This document shows, piece after piece, positions 8,403 through 16,902 of a stretch of 64,000 bases of DNA. The notes below the pieces were generated by a model. It saw only the letters and a program-made list of their open reading frames with translations. It was not told the origin of the DNA and made no database searches. Source of the stretch: Nocardia goodfellowii (GTDB lineage Bacteria; Actinomycetota; Actinomycetes; Mycobacteriales; Mycobacteriaceae); NCBI RefSeq assembly GCF_017875645.1, contig NZ_JAGGMR010000001.1, positions 3,162,001-3,226,000 of the forward strand, read 5' to 3'. Within the stretch, counting starts at the first letter, position 1; each line of letters begins with the position of its first letter. Position numbers and translations under genes: made by a program.

Positions 8403-9784
8403 GCGTGTCGGACAGCCGGACGATGACCGATCGGCTGGTGGACTTCGTGGGAATCCTGCGTGAGCACGGCATCAATGCGGGTCCCAGTGAAACCGTCGAC
8501 GCGGCCGAGGCGATTCTCGCCCTGGGTCTATCGGACCCGAACAGGCTGAGGTCCGGACTGGCCGCGACGCTGTTGCGCCGCAACGGGCAGCGGACGATCT
8601 TCGATCAGCTTTTCGACCTGTACTTCCTCGGTTCCGAACTGCCGCAGCAGGTTCCGGAGATCTCCGTCGACGCGCTCCGTGACCGCCTGGTGGACGCGCT
8701 CGCCCAGGACGATCCCGCCGCCGTCACCGAACTCGCGCGGCAGGCGCTCACCATGCTCGGCGGGTACGGCGGTGTCGGCGCCGGACAATCCGATCAGCCC
8801 GTCACCACCGCCTCCGGCGCGGGCTGGTCCTCCTACCTCACCATGAAAAACCTTCGCCCGGAAGAGCTTCGGGATCGCATCGTGGAGTCGATGGGCGGCT
8901 CCGGTCAACTCGACACCGCGGTGCACACGATCGAGGCCCAGCGCCGGCTGGCCGATTTCCGCACCCAGGTCCAAACCGAGGCGCGCCTGCGTTCCGCCGA
9001 GCTGCGCGGCACCGACTACATCGCGCGCCGCGGCATCGAATCGGCCACCGACCAGATCGATTTCCTCGGCGCGCGGGAACAGGACCTCGCCGAAATGCGC
9101 CGCCTGGTAAGTCCTTTGGCGCGTAAGCTCGCCACCCGTCTGGCCGCCCGGCGCAAGAAGGCGGTCCGCGGCCAGATCGACATGCGCCGCACCTTGCGCC
9201 GCTCCATGGCGACCGGCGGCGTCCCGGTCGATCCGGTGCTGCGCGCGCGTAAACACGGCCGCCCCGACCTCGTGGTACTCGCCGACCTCTCCGGCTCGGT
9301 CACCGGTTTCGCCGAATTCACCCTGCAACTGGTGCAGGCCTTGCAGGACCAGTTCAGCCGGGTCCGCAGCTTCGGGTTCGTCGACACCTGCGACGAGATC
9401 ACCGGCTTCTTCACGCCCGGCGAACCGCCGGAGCCCGGCTTGTCGGCCCGGATTGTGCGCGAATCCCGGGTGGCTCGATTCGGCAGCAGCAATTACGGTG
9501 AGGCCTTCCAGGGCTTCACCGAGCACTACCTCGACGCGCTCGGGCCCCGCACCTCCCTGCTCATCCTCGGTGACGCCCGCACCAACCGTACCGACCCGAA
9601 TCTCGCCGCGCTGCAACAGATGTGCGAACGTGCCAAACATGTCTACTGGCTCAACCCGGAACCGGCGCGGTCCTGGCCGACCGGCGACTCCGCCGCCCAC
9701 CGCTACGCCGAACAGGTGACCATGCACGAATGCCGCAACGTGCGGCAGCTCGCCGAGGTGGTCTCCCGGCTACTCCCCAGCTGA
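8396..9784 (+). CDS. VWA domain protein, CoxE-like
   Basis: 462 residues, from GTG 8396 (GTG 8399 is also possible), overlapping the moxR-like stop. The N-terminal 250 residues are helical and charged (residues 235-270 are very Arg/Lys-rich). The C-terminal half is a von Willebrand A domain whose MIDAS motif is DLSGS (297-301), with a later Asp (ILGDARTNRTD). CoxE-type VWA proteins bind their client through the metal site and recruit the MoxR ATPase. The gene converges on an acetyltransferase gene and their 3' ends overlap by 15 bp, leaving no room for a terminator between them. Confidence 0.85.
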   Translation: MVSVSDSRTMTDRLVDFVGILREHGINAGPSETVDAAEAILALGLSDPNRLRSGLAATLLRRNGQRTIFDQLFDLYFLGSELPQQVPEISVDALRDRLVDALAQDDPAAVTELARQALTMLGGYGGVGAGQSDQPVTTASGAGWSSYLTMKNLRPEELRDRIVESMGGSGQLDTAVHTIEAQRRLADFRTQVQTEARLRSAELRGTDYIARRGIESATDQIDFLGAREQDLAEMRRLVSPLARKLATRLAARRKKAVRGQIDMRRTLRRSMATGGVPVDPVLRARKHGRPDLVVLADLSGSVTGFAEFTLQLVQALQDQFSRVRSFGFVDTCDEITGFFTPGEPPEPGLSARIVRESRVARFGSSNYGEAFQGFTEHYLDALGPRTSLLILGDARTNRTDPNLAALQQMCERAKHVYWLNPEPARSWPTGDSAAHRYAEQVTMHECRNVRQLAEVVSRLLPS

Positions 9785-10210
9785 GAAGCGCAGGATCATC
9801 CATTCCTCCGGGGTCTCCAGCGGGTGGAACCCGACCTTCTCGTATACGCCGTGGGCGTCGCCGGTGGCGAGCAGAATGCGCCGCACGCTCGTCGATGCGA
9901 AATGGTCGCGGATGGCGGTCGCCAGCGCGATGCCGAATCCCTTCCCGCGAACCGACCGATCGATGTAGACATCGCAGAGCCACGCGAAGGTCGCCAGGTC
10001 GCTCACTACTCGCGCGTACCCGACCTGCACGCCGGAAACAGTCTCGTAGACACCGAAGTTCAGCGATCCGGTGACGGCCGCGTCCTGCGCTTCTCGTGTG
10101 CGCCCCATGGCCCAGTACGAATCGGTGGACAGCCACTGATGGATGCGGTCGCCATCGAGACGGGTGGGGTCGGTGGAGATTTCGTACCCGTCGGGCAGGG
10201 AGGCTGTCAT
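9770..10210 (-). CDS. GNAT family N-acetyltransferase
   Basis: 146 residues from ATG 10210; an upstream extension of the frame does not resemble the family. The acetyl-CoA pyrophosphate loop appears as DRSVRGKGFGIALATA (R/Q-x-x-G-x-G/A type), preceded by the central strand FAWLCDVYID and followed by the LLATGDAHGVYEKVGF segment typical of GNAT motif B. It belongs to the group annotated as acetyltransferases with a YJDP-like core; the substrate is unknown. It is single-domain, cytoplasmic, and convergent and overlapping with the VWA gene, so it is not part of that operon. Confidence 0.8.
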   Translation of the reverse strand: MTASLPDGYEISTDPTRLDGDRIHQWLSTDSYWAMGRTREAQDAAVTGSLNFGVYETVSGVQVGYARVVSDLATFAWLCDVYIDRSVRGKGFGIALATAIRDHFASTSVRRILLATGDAHGVYEKVGFHPLETPEEWMILRFSAGE

Positions 10211-10362
10211 GCTGGGCTCCCGGTGTTCGCTGCCCGCTGTGCCGGTTTCCACGTGCCGTACGCACCCGCGGGTGGGTCGCTGAGCTGCTTCTTCTCCTGA
10301 GGTGTCTTTCGCACCAGGCCACGGTAGGACGGCCGTGGCCGGATCGCACCCGAATTTCGGCG

Positions 10363-10653
10363 TCAATGTGCGCTGTGGATGTATTGCCAGGTGGCCCATC
10401 CCGATACGGCGGTGCCCACCAGCATCAAGACCACGCCCGAGGCGAGAAATCGCAGGGTGAGACGCTGGTACAAGCTGGAGCGGGATCGGTTCGTGAAGTA
10501 GGCGTCGGTGGGCAGATCGCCGTTGATGAAGCAGGATTCGGCCGCCCGGGCGGCGCGGTCGGCACACGCGTCGGTGAACGCGGAGGCGAGCAAGGCGGTG
10601 ACGGCGGTGGCGACGCACACGATCGACACAGCGGTGGGCAGGACATGCGACAT
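10363..10653 (-). CDS. Small two-helix membrane protein
   Basis: 96 residues. The ATG at 10653 follows a G-rich ribosome-binding stretch (GGGGGG). There are two hydrophobic segments, at about 5-25 (AVSIVCVATAVTALLASAF) and 70-88 (FLASGVVLMLVGTAVSGW), separated by a polar loop with two Cys (DACADR and ESCFING) that could form a disulfide outside the membrane. No family is recognised. It sits between the acetyltransferase and the inositol genes with gaps on both sides, so it is probably transcribed alone. Confidence 0.55.
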   Translation of the reverse strand: MSHVLPTAVSIVCVATAVTALLASAFTDACADRAARAAESCFINGDLPTDAYFTNRSRSSLYQRLTLRFLASGVVLMLVGTAVSGWATWQYIHSAH

Positions 10654-10752
10654 GGGAACCCCCCCAAGGTATTTCGGCTTCGATCAGCGCGGGCACGCTG
10701 TCTACCTCCAGTGTCGCACCGGGGTATGACAATCCACCGCGGCCTGTTCGGA

Positions 10753-11772
10753 CTACCGCTGCCGCACCTCGTGCTGGGCGACCGGGCGGCCCTCACGGCG
10801 GGAGAGATCGCAGGCTTCGGCGATGTAGAAGGCTTCCAGGGCGTCGGTGGGGTGGCAGGGGGTGGGGATCGCGCCGGTGGCGACCGAGAGGAATGCGCGC
10901 AGTTCGGCGGTGTAAGCCGGGTGGAAGCGCTCCATGAAGTTGGGGTAGGCGGGGGAGGTGGCCGGGGGATAGCCGGATTCGACGGAATGCAGCGGAGCAC
11001 GGGCGTCCAGACCGACGATGGCGTTGCCGCGCGAGCCCAGGACCTCTAGACGGACGTCGTAACCGGCCCCGTTGTAGCGGGACAGCGAGACCGTGGCGAG
11101 GGTGCCGTCGTCCAGGGTGAGCAGGACGGCGGCGGTGTCGACATCGGCCGCGGCGCGGAAGAATTCGGCACCGCGGTTGCCGCCCGTGGCGTAGACCTCG
11201 ACCACCTCCCGGCCGGTCACCCAGCGGATGATGTCGAAATCGTGGACGCCGCAGTCGCGGAACAATCCTCCTGAGCGGGCGACATACTCGGCGGGCGGTG
11301 GCGCCGGGTCGAGGGTGGTGGCGCGCAGGGTGTGCAGCCAGCCGAGTTCACCGGAGGCGATGGCCGCGCGGGCCGCGCGATATCCGGCGTCGAAGCGGCG
11401 CTGAAAGCCGATTTGTACCGGGACATCAGAGGTTTCGAGGTGCTCGAGGACCGCGAGGGTGCCGCGGATATCGGCCGCGACGGGTTTCTCGCAGAACACC
11501 GGAATACCGCGATCGACCGCGCGGGTGATGAGTTCGGGGTGCGAGTCGGTGGCCGTGGCGACGATCAGACCGGAAAGGCCGGAGCCCAGCAGGGTTTCGA
11601 CGTCGGGGGCGAACTCCAGGCCGAGTTTGCTGGCGATCGCCTGGGCGCGGGGCGCGTCCGCGTCGGCGACGATCACGGAGCCGACGCCGGGCAGTGCTTT
11701 GAGTGTCTCGGCGTGGGCGGCGCCGATGCGGCCGGTGCCGGCGAGGCCGATGCGGAGGTCGGTCGTGGTCAT
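10753..11772 (-). CDS. iolG: Inositol 2-dehydrogenase (Gfo/Idh/MocA family)
   Basis: 339 residues. The N-terminal Rossmann fold carries GLAGTGRIGAAHAE (about 9-22) for NAD(P); the family's EKP motif is FCEKPVAADI (about residue 94), with the catalytic Lys. The active-site segment GGLFRDCGVHDFDIIRW provides the conserved Asp and His. The reaction is oxidation of myo-inositol to scyllo-inosose, the first catabolic step, in the cytoplasm. The start at 11772 has AAGGAG upstream. It lies 38 bases after the LacI regulator gene on the same strand, so the two form an operon divergent from the rest of the pathway. Use of chiro- or scyllo-inositol is an alternative within the family. Confidence 0.88.
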   Translation of the reverse strand: MTTTDLRIGLAGTGRIGAAHAETLKALPGVGSVIVADADAPRAQAIASKLGLEFAPDVETLLGSGLSGLIVATATDSHPELITRAVDRGIPVFCEKPVAADIRGTLAVLEHLETSDVPVQIGFQRRFDAGYRAARAAIASGELGWLHTLRATTLDPAPPPAEYVARSGGLFRDCGVHDFDIIRWVTGREVVEVYATGGNRGAEFFRAAADVDTAAVLLTLDDGTLATVSLSRYNGAGYDVRLEVLGSRGNAIVGLDARAPLHSVESGYPPATSPAYPNFMERFHPAYTAELRAFLSVATGAIPTPCHPTDALEAFYIAEACDLSRREGRPVAQHEVRQR

Positions 11773-11810
11773 CGAAACTCCTTGGTTGCGTGCGCTGTCG
11801 GTGGCGCCGC

Positions 11811-12812
11811 TCAGGTGAGGGCGGCGGTGGTGGCGCGAACGACGAGGGACGGTTCGACCCGGCGGCGGACCGGGGCGGTGCGTCCGTCGCGTAGGCGTTC
11901 GGCGAGCGCCTCGAGGGCGAGACGGCCCATTCGGATACGCGGTTGATCGATGGTGGTGAGCGAGACGTGACGGAGTGCGGCCAGCGAGGTGTTGTCATAG
12001 CCGACGATCGACACATCCTCGGGCACCCGCAAGCCGGCCTCCTCCAGCCCGGACATCGCGCCCACGGCGTTGAAGTCGTTGCCGCACACCAGCCCCGTGG
12101 GAAAGTCGCTGGGAGAGAAGAGGTTCCGTAGCTGCTGGACGGCGGCCAGACCGGCGGAATCGGTGTGCTCACTCGGCACGACCATCGGCTCCAGGCCGTG
12201 GCGCTGCATGGCGGCGCGGTAGCCGCGGCGGCGGGCGGCGGCGGAGAAGGCCGCGCCGCCGTCGATGTGGACGATGCGGCGGTGCCCGAGAGACACCAGA
12301 TGATCGACGGCCAACGCGGAACCGGCTTCGCCGTCGTCGTTGACGGTGTCGACCTCCGGCACGGTCGAGCCTCGCGACACCAGCACGACCGGACCCTGTT
12401 GCGCCGCAACACGAATGGCGGCGGCGGGCAGTACGGGGGAAAGTAGGATGATGCCGCCAGGACGGAAGGCGAGCAGGCTGTCCAACGCGGTGCGCTCCCG
12501 GGCGGCGCTGCGGCGTCCGGTGTTGAGGATGAGTTCGAAGCCGAGTTCCTGTGCCGCGCTGTCCATTCCCTCGACCACATCGGCGAAGAACGCGTTGCGC
12601 AGATCGGAGACGAGCACACCGACGATGTTCGAGGTCCGGCTCGCCAGCGAGCGCGCCATGATGTGCGGCTGATAGCCGAGATCCTTCGCGGCTTCCAGCA
12701 CGGCGCGGCGGCGGTGCTCACTGACCTTCGGCGAGTTGCGCATGACCAGCGAGACCAGAGCGCGGGAGACACCGGCGCGGTGGGCGACATCCTCCATGGT
12801 CGGTCGCCCCAT
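11811..12812 (-). CDS. LacI family repressor of the inositol genes
   Basis: 333 residues from ATG 12812, preceded by GGAGG five bases away; the open frame continues upstream to 13040 but would run through the promoter. The N-terminal LacI helix-turn-helix is MEDVAHRAGVSRALVS and the hinge helix is MARSLAS. A periplasmic-binding-protein-like sensor domain fills the rest (VGVLVSDLRNAFFADVVEGM). It likely represses both iolR-iolG and the divergent iolE operon by binding the GAGCGCTC palindromes between them, with an inositol intermediate as inducer; this is inferred from position and from known LacI operator symmetry. Confidence 0.88.
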   Translation of the reverse strand: MGRPTMEDVAHRAGVSRALVSLVMRNSPKVSEHRRRAVLEAAKDLGYQPHIMARSLASRTSNIVGVLVSDLRNAFFADVVEGMDSAAQELGFELILNTGRRSAARERTALDSLLAFRPGGIILLSPVLPAAAIRVAAQQGPVVLVSRGSTVPEVDTVNDDGEAGSALAVDHLVSLGHRRIVHIDGGAAFSAAARRRGYRAAMQRHGLEPMVVPSEHTDSAGLAAVQQLRNLFSPSDFPTGLVCGNDFNAVGAMSGLEEAGLRVPEDVSIVGYDNTSLAALRHVSLTTIDQPRIRMGRLALEALAERLRDGRTAPVRRRVEPSLVVRATTAALT

Positions 12813-12874
12813 CTCGCCTCCGGTCCGCCGGACCCGGCAGGCGATGCGCCCGCTCCGGTGCCCGTGCCGCTCGC

Positions 12875-12903
12875 ACGTTACAAGGTCCGTATCGAGGAGG
12901 CAA
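12875..12903 (-). promoter_or_regulatory. Candidate promoter of the repressor-iolG operon
   Basis: On the minus strand, TTGCCT (12903-12898) and TAACGT (12880-12875) are separated by 17 bases, a good sigma-70-type pair. The leader would be about 60 bases to the ATG at 12812. The palindrome at 12904-12915 directly abuts the -35 hexamer, consistent with autoregulation. Confidence 0.5.
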
Positions 12904-12915
12904 TAGAGCGCTCTA
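12904..12915. promoter_or_regulatory. LacI-type operator 1
   Basis: Perfect 12-bp palindrome TAGAGCGCTCTA with a central CG, as in LacI/GalR-family operators. It touches the -35 element of the minus-strand promoter. It shares the 8-bp core GAGCGCTC with two further palindromes across the divergent promoter region. Confidence 0.7.
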
Positions 12916-12998
12916 ACTGCCCGCGCGACCGCCGCCGCTTCGGCTGAATATCGCTGTCTTTCGAGGTAACCCGGCTTTCCGGCGTGACCGCACACCTC

Positions 12999-13027
12999 TT
13001 GACACACTGTGGCGTGCGTTACATAGT
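12999..13027 (+). promoter_or_regulatory. Strong promoter of the iolE operon
   Basis: Consensus -35 TTGACA (12999-13004), a 17-base spacer and CATAGT (13022-13027). Transcription would start at about 13034, inside operator 2, giving a leader of about 40 bases before ATG 13076. Repressor bound there would block initiation. Confidence 0.75.
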
Positions 13028-13040
13028 TGGAGCGCTCCAA
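13027..13040. promoter_or_regulatory. LacI-type operator 2
   Basis: Perfect 14-bp palindrome TTGGAGCGCTCCAA overlapping the last base of the -10 element and the predicted start site of the iolE promoter. Its centre is 124 bp from that of operator 1. Confidence 0.75.
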
Positions 13041-13044
13041 TCCG

Positions 13045-13054
13045 CGAGCGCTCG
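13045..13054. promoter_or_regulatory. LacI-type operator 3
   Basis: 10-bp palindrome CGAGCGCTCG with the same GAGCGCTC core, centred 16 bp downstream of operator 2. It may be a weaker auxiliary site that increases local repressor occupancy. Confidence 0.55.
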
Positions 13055-13075
13055 TGCACAGGTCGGAGAGTCCTG

Positions 13076-13990
13076 ATGGCCGAACCGTTCCACCCGCCGC
13101 GTATCGCGGGCGCGCCGATCTCCTGGGGTGTCTGCGAGGTGCCCGGTTGGGGGCACGTCCTCGACGCCCGCACCGTGCTCGCGGAGATGGCCGCGCTGGG
13201 CATCACCGCGACCGAGCTCGGACCGCCCGGCTATCTGCCGGCCGATCCGGGGGAGCTGCGCGCGCTGCTGACGGAGTTCGGCATGCGCGCGATCGGCGGA
13301 TTCCTCGCCGTCCCCCTGCACTGCCGACCCGAACACGCCCTCGCCACCGTCCGCCGCACGGCCACGCTGTTCGCCGCGACCGGTGCCGAGATACTGGTCC
13401 TGGCGGCCGCCACCGGTCTCGCGGGCTACGACAGCCGCCCGCCCCTGAGCGCCGCCGAGTGGCGCACCCTCATCGAAACCGCCGCCGCGGCGCGCGATAT
13501 CGCCGCCGAGCACGGCTTGCGTGCCGTCCTGCACCCGCACGTCGGCACCCAGATCGAAACCCAGGCCGAGGTCGAGCGTTTCCTGGCCGACTCGGACCTG
13601 GACCTGTGCCTGGACACCGGGCATCTACTCATCGGCGGCACCGACCCGCTGCAGCTGGCCCGCCGCCATCCCGACCGGATCGGGCACGTCCATCTCAAGG
13701 ACGTGCGAAGCGAACTCGCCGGCGAAATCCGCGGCGGCAAACTCGAATACAGCCAAGCGGTGCGTCAGGGACTGTATGTTCCGCTGGGTGAGGGCGATGT
13801 CGATATCGCAGCGCTGGTGCGCGGCATGCACGAAACCGGATACCGCGGTTGGTATGTCATCGAACAGGACACCGCGCTGGCGCCCGCCGGCCCGGCCGAT
13901 CAGCCACGCCGGGACACCGAACACAGCTTGCGCAGCCTCGCGGGGATCAGCACCGCGGCGCGGTGTGAGCTCAGCGCCCGAAGGCGGTAG
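13076..13990 (+). CDS. iolE: Inosose dehydratase-like sugar isomerase-fold protein
   Basis: 304 residues. A xylose-isomerase-like TIM barrel: it opens with IAGAPISWGVCEVPGWG, which matches IolE (scyllo-inosose 2-dehydratase), and carries the metal-binding segments VLHPHVGTQIE (about 143), CLDTGHLLIGG (about 178) and GHVHLKDV (about 203). The reaction is dehydration of scyllo-inosose to 3D-(3,5/4)-trihydroxycyclohexane-1,2-dione. ATG 13076 has GGAGAG upstream. It is the first gene of the plus-strand inositol operon and is controlled by the strong promoter at 12999-13027. An IolH-type isomerase is a less likely alternative. Confidence 0.85.
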   Translation: MAEPFHPPRIAGAPISWGVCEVPGWGHVLDARTVLAEMAALGITATELGPPGYLPADPGELRALLTEFGMRAIGGFLAVPLHCRPEHALATVRRTATLFAATGAEILVLAAATGLAGYDSRPPLSAAEWRTLIETAAAARDIAAEHGLRAVLHPHVGTQIETQAEVERFLADSDLDLCLDTGHLLIGGTDPLQLARRHPDRIGHVHLKDVRSELAGEIRGGKLEYSQAVRQGLYVPLGEGDVDIAALVRGMHETGYRGWYVIEQDTALAPAGPADQPRRDTEHSLRSLAGISTAARCELSARRR

Positions 13991-14065
13991 CGAAGCGTGA
14001 CCACGCAGGGCGTAGTGAACACCGCAATTTCAACCGCCGTCGGGTGGAAATCTAGTTGGGAAGTG

Positions 14066-15052
14066 ATGACAACGATGTCGAGACAGCGCGTACGTCGGTT
14101 GGTGCCGTGGATAGCGGCGGCGGCGGTTCTGGCGGCCTGTAGCGGGCCCGGATCGGACGAGCCCGCCAAGACCGAATCCCCGGGCGCCCAGGGCACTTTG
14201 GAGTCGGTCGCGGTCGTCACCCACGGCAGCGCGGGTGACGCGTTCTGGAACGTCGTGAAGAACGGCGCCGAGCAGGCGGGCAAGGATCTGGGCGTCCGCG
14301 TCGACTACAACTCCTCCGGTGATCCGGGCCAGCAGGCCAAGCTCATCGACAACGCCGTCGCGCAGGGTGTCGGCGGTCTGGTCGTCTCCATGGCCAATCC
14401 CGACGCGTTGCGCACCTCGATCGAAAAGGCGGTGGCGGCGGGTATTCCGGTGGTCACCGTCAACTCCGGCGAGAACGAGAGCGCGGCCTTCGGCGCCATC
14501 ACCCACGTCGGCCAGAGCGAAACCCTGGCCGGGTCGAACGCGGGCAAGCGGCTGGCGGACGCCGGAAAGAAGAAGCTGCTCTGCGTGATTCACGAAGCCG
14601 GAAACATCGGCGCGAATCAGCGGTGCGAGGGGGCCACCAAAGCGTTCGGCACCGGCACCACACTGCAGGTCGACATCAACAACCCCACCGACGCCCAGGC
14701 CCGGATCAAAGGCGCGGTGGAGGCCGATCGCTCCATCGACGCGGTGCTGACCCTGAACTCCCAGGTCGCGGCCCGCGCCGTCGACGCGGTCAAAGAAGCG
14801 AACTCCGCCGCGGCCATCGCCACCTTCGACCTGAATGCCGATGTGGTGGCGGCGATCAAGGCGGACAAGTTGTTGTTCGCGGTCGACCAGCAGCAGTACG
14901 AGCAGGGCTACCTGCCGATCGTGCTGTTGAAGCTGTACCAGACCAACCGCAACACGCTCGGCGGCGGCGCGCCCGTGCAGACCGGCCCGGCGTTCGTGGA
15001 CAAGAACAATGTGGAAGCCGTCGCCGCCCTGGTATCGCGCGGCACCCGCTGA
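14066..15052 (+). CDS. Sugar ABC transporter substrate-binding lipoprotein
   Basis: 328 residues from ATG 14066 (GTG 14063 and ATG 14075 are alternatives). Signal peptide with lipobox LAAC, the lipidated Cys being residue 25. The mature protein is a periplasmic-binding-protein type 1 fold of the ribose/inositol group (VVTHGSAGDAFWNVVKNGAE; later VLTLNSQVAARAVD). It captures the sugar outside the membrane and passes it to the permease encoded next. Position within the iol genes indicates myo-inositol as the likely ligand. It begins 75 bases after iolE, and no terminator was seen in the gap. Confidence 0.85.
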   Translation: MTTMSRQRVRRLVPWIAAAAVLAACSGPGSDEPAKTESPGAQGTLESVAVVTHGSAGDAFWNVVKNGAEQAGKDLGVRVDYNSSGDPGQQAKLIDNAVAQGVGGLVVSMANPDALRTSIEKAVAAGIPVVTVNSGENESAAFGAITHVGQSETLAGSNAGKRLADAGKKKLLCVIHEAGNIGANQRCEGATKAFGTGTTLQVDINNPTDAQARIKGAVEADRSIDAVLTLNSQVAARAVDAVKEANSAAAIATFDLNADVVAAIKADKLLFAVDQQQYEQGYLPIVLLKLYQTNRNTLGGGAPVQTGPAFVDKNNVEAVAALVSRGTR

Positions 15053-15067
15053 GCAGGAGGCGATGAC

Positions 15068-16117
15068 ATGACCGTTGCCACCCCGGTTTCGGAGCAGTCG
15101 AGCGAGGTGGCGGCCGGTCCCTCGCTGCTGCACCGGATGCTCGTGCGGCCGGAGGTGGGCGCCGCCCTCGGCGCCCTGCTGGTGTTCGTGTTCTTCTCCC
15201 TCATCACCGAGCGTTTCCTCAGCCCGATGGGCATTGCGAACTGGCTCGACGACGCGTCCACCCTCGGCATCATGGCGGTCGCGGTGGCCCTGCTGATGAT
15301 CGGCGGTGAATTCGATCTGTCGGCGGGTGTGATGACCGCGTCGACAGCGTTGGTCACCGCGCTGCTGGCGGTGCACGCCGGCTGGAATGTCTGGCTCGCG
15401 CTGCTGGTTTCGCTGTTGCTCGCTTTGACGGTCGGAGCATTCAACGGCTGGCTCGTCATGCGCACGGGGATGCCGAGTTTCATCGTGACGCTCGGCACGT
15501 TCCTGGCGCTGCAAGGCCTCAATCTCGGTGTGACCAGGCTCGTCACGGGAACCGTGCAGGTGGCGGGGATCCGCAGCGCGCCGGGCTATGAGTCCGCGGG
15601 ATCGGTCTTCGCCTCGACCTTGCGGATCGGCGGCACCAGTGTGCAGGCGTCGGTGCTCTGGTGGATCGTGCTGACCGCGATCGCGGCATTCGTGTTGACC
15701 CGCACCAAGTTCGGCAACTGGATCTTCGCCGTCGGCGGATCGCTGCCCAGCGCGCGGGCGGTCGGTGTACCCGCCGACCGGACCAAGATCATTTTGTTCA
15801 TGACCACCGCCTTCGCGGGCTGGGTCGTCGGCTCCTGCATGATCCTGCGCTTCACCAGTGTCCAAGCGAATCAGGGCATCGGCCTGGAGCTGCATTACAT
15901 CATCGCGGCGGTGGTGGGCGGTTGCCTGCTCACCGGCGGCTTCGGTTCCGCGGTGGGCGCCGCGATCGGCGCGCTGATCTTCGGTATGGCACGCCAGGGC
16001 ATCGTGTTCGCACGCTGGGACAGCGATTGGTTCATGCTCTTCCTCGGCGTGCTCCTGCTGGCAGCGGTGCTGGTGAACAACCGTTTTCAGAAGCGAGCCG
16101 AAAGGGTACGGCGATGA
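15068..16117 (+). CDS. Sugar ABC transporter permease (RbsC/BPD family)
   Basis: 349 residues with about ten hydrophobic segments in the arrangement of RbsC-type permeases. The conserved segments [18 protein letters not shown] (about 78) and the cytoplasmic loop [18 protein letters not shown] (about 225) identify the family. It forms the channel of the inositol importer with the flanking binding protein and ATPase. The start lies 15 bases after the previous stop, with GGAGG just upstream. Its stop overlaps the ATPase start (ATGA), indicating coupled translation. Confidence 0.88.
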   Translation: MTVATPVSEQSSEVAAGPSLLHRMLVRPEVGAALGALLVFVFFSLITERFLSPMGIANWLDDASTLGIMAVAVALLMIGGEFDLSAGVMTASTALVTALLAVHAGWNVWLALLVSLLLALTVGAFNGWLVMRTGMPSFIVTLGTFLALQGLNLGVTRLVTGTVQVAGIRSAPGYESAGSVFASTLRIGGTSVQASVLWWIVLTAIAAFVLTRTKFGNWIFAVGGSLPSARAVGVPADRTKIILFMTTAFAGWVVGSCMILRFTSVQANQGIGLELHYIIAAVVGGCLLTGGFGSAVGAAIGALIFGMARQGIVFARWDSDWFMLFLGVLLLAAVLVNNRFQKRAERVRR

Positions 16118-16902
16118 ACGCGCCACTCATCGAAACCATCGATATCGGCAAGAGCTATGGCGGCGTCGTTGCCCTGGAAGATGTTTCGATGGCGGTGCGC
16201 GCGGGTGAGGTGGTCTGCGTGCTCGGCGACAACGGCGCGGGTAAGTCGACGCTGATCAAGATTCTCGCCGGTGTGCACCAGCACGATCGGGGCAAGCTGC
16301 GGATCGACGGCGAGACCACCCGATTGTCCTCTCCCCGTGCGGCTCTGGATCAAGGCATCGCGACCGTATACCAGGATCTGGCGGTCGTCCCGCTGATGAG
16401 CGTGTGGCGCAACTTCGTTCTCGGTTCCGAACCCACCATCGGAGCCGGGCCGTTCCGCATGCTGGACAGTCGCAAGGGACGGGAGATAGCCCGAAAGGGT
16501 CTGTCCGACATGGGCATCGAGATCCGCGATATGGAGCAGCCGGTCGGCACGCTCTCCGGTGGCCAGCGCCAATGCGTCGCCATCGCGCGTGCGGTGCACT
16601 ACGGAGCGCGGGTCCTCATTCTCGACGAGCCCACCGCCGCGCTCGGCGTCAAGCAGGCGGGCGTGGTCCTGCGTTACGTCGTGCAAGCGCGCGACCGTGG
16701 GCTCGGCGTCGTCCTCATCACCCATAATCCGCACCACGCCTATCCGGTCGGCGACCATTTCCTGCTCCTCAAACGTGGTGCCGTCCTGGGCTCCTACGCC
16801 AAGTCCGAGATCGATGTCTCCGATCTGACGCGCCAGATGGCGGGCGGCGCGGAACTGGACGTACTCGAACACGAACTCCAGCGGGTGGTGAATCCCTCGT
16901 GA
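16114..16902 (+). CDS. Sugar ABC transporter ATP-binding protein
   Basis: 262 residues and only one nucleotide-binding domain, whereas many sugar transporters of this group use a fused double ATPase (RbsA, about 500 residues). Walker A is GDNGAGKST (38-46), the signature is LSGGQ (147-151), Walker B is LILDEP (168-173), and the switch His is at about 204 (LITHNPHH). It would work as a homodimer under the permease. Overlaps of 4 bp with both the permease and iolC place it firmly in the inositol operon. Confidence 0.9.
   Translation: MNAPLIETIDIGKSYGGVVALEDVSMAVRAGEVVCVLGDNGAGKSTLIKILAGVHQHDRGKLRIDGETTRLSSPRAALDQGIATVYQDLAVVPLMSVWRNFVLGSEPTIGAGPFRMLDSRKGREIARKGLSDMGIEIRDMEQPVGTLSGGQRQCVAIARAVHYGARVLILDEPTAALGVKQAGVVLRYVVQARDRGLGVVLITHNPHHAYPVGDHFLLLKRGAVLGSYAKSEIDVSDLTRQMAGGAELDVLEHELQRVVNPS

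Noticed and set aside
12813..13040. An N-terminal extension of the LacI regulator
   Set aside because: The extension covers the divergent promoter and operators and is not like any LacI protein.
14030..16126. 698-codon minus-strand frame
   Set aside because: It is antisense to the ABC binding protein and permease genes, is low in hydrophobic order and has no recognisable domain.
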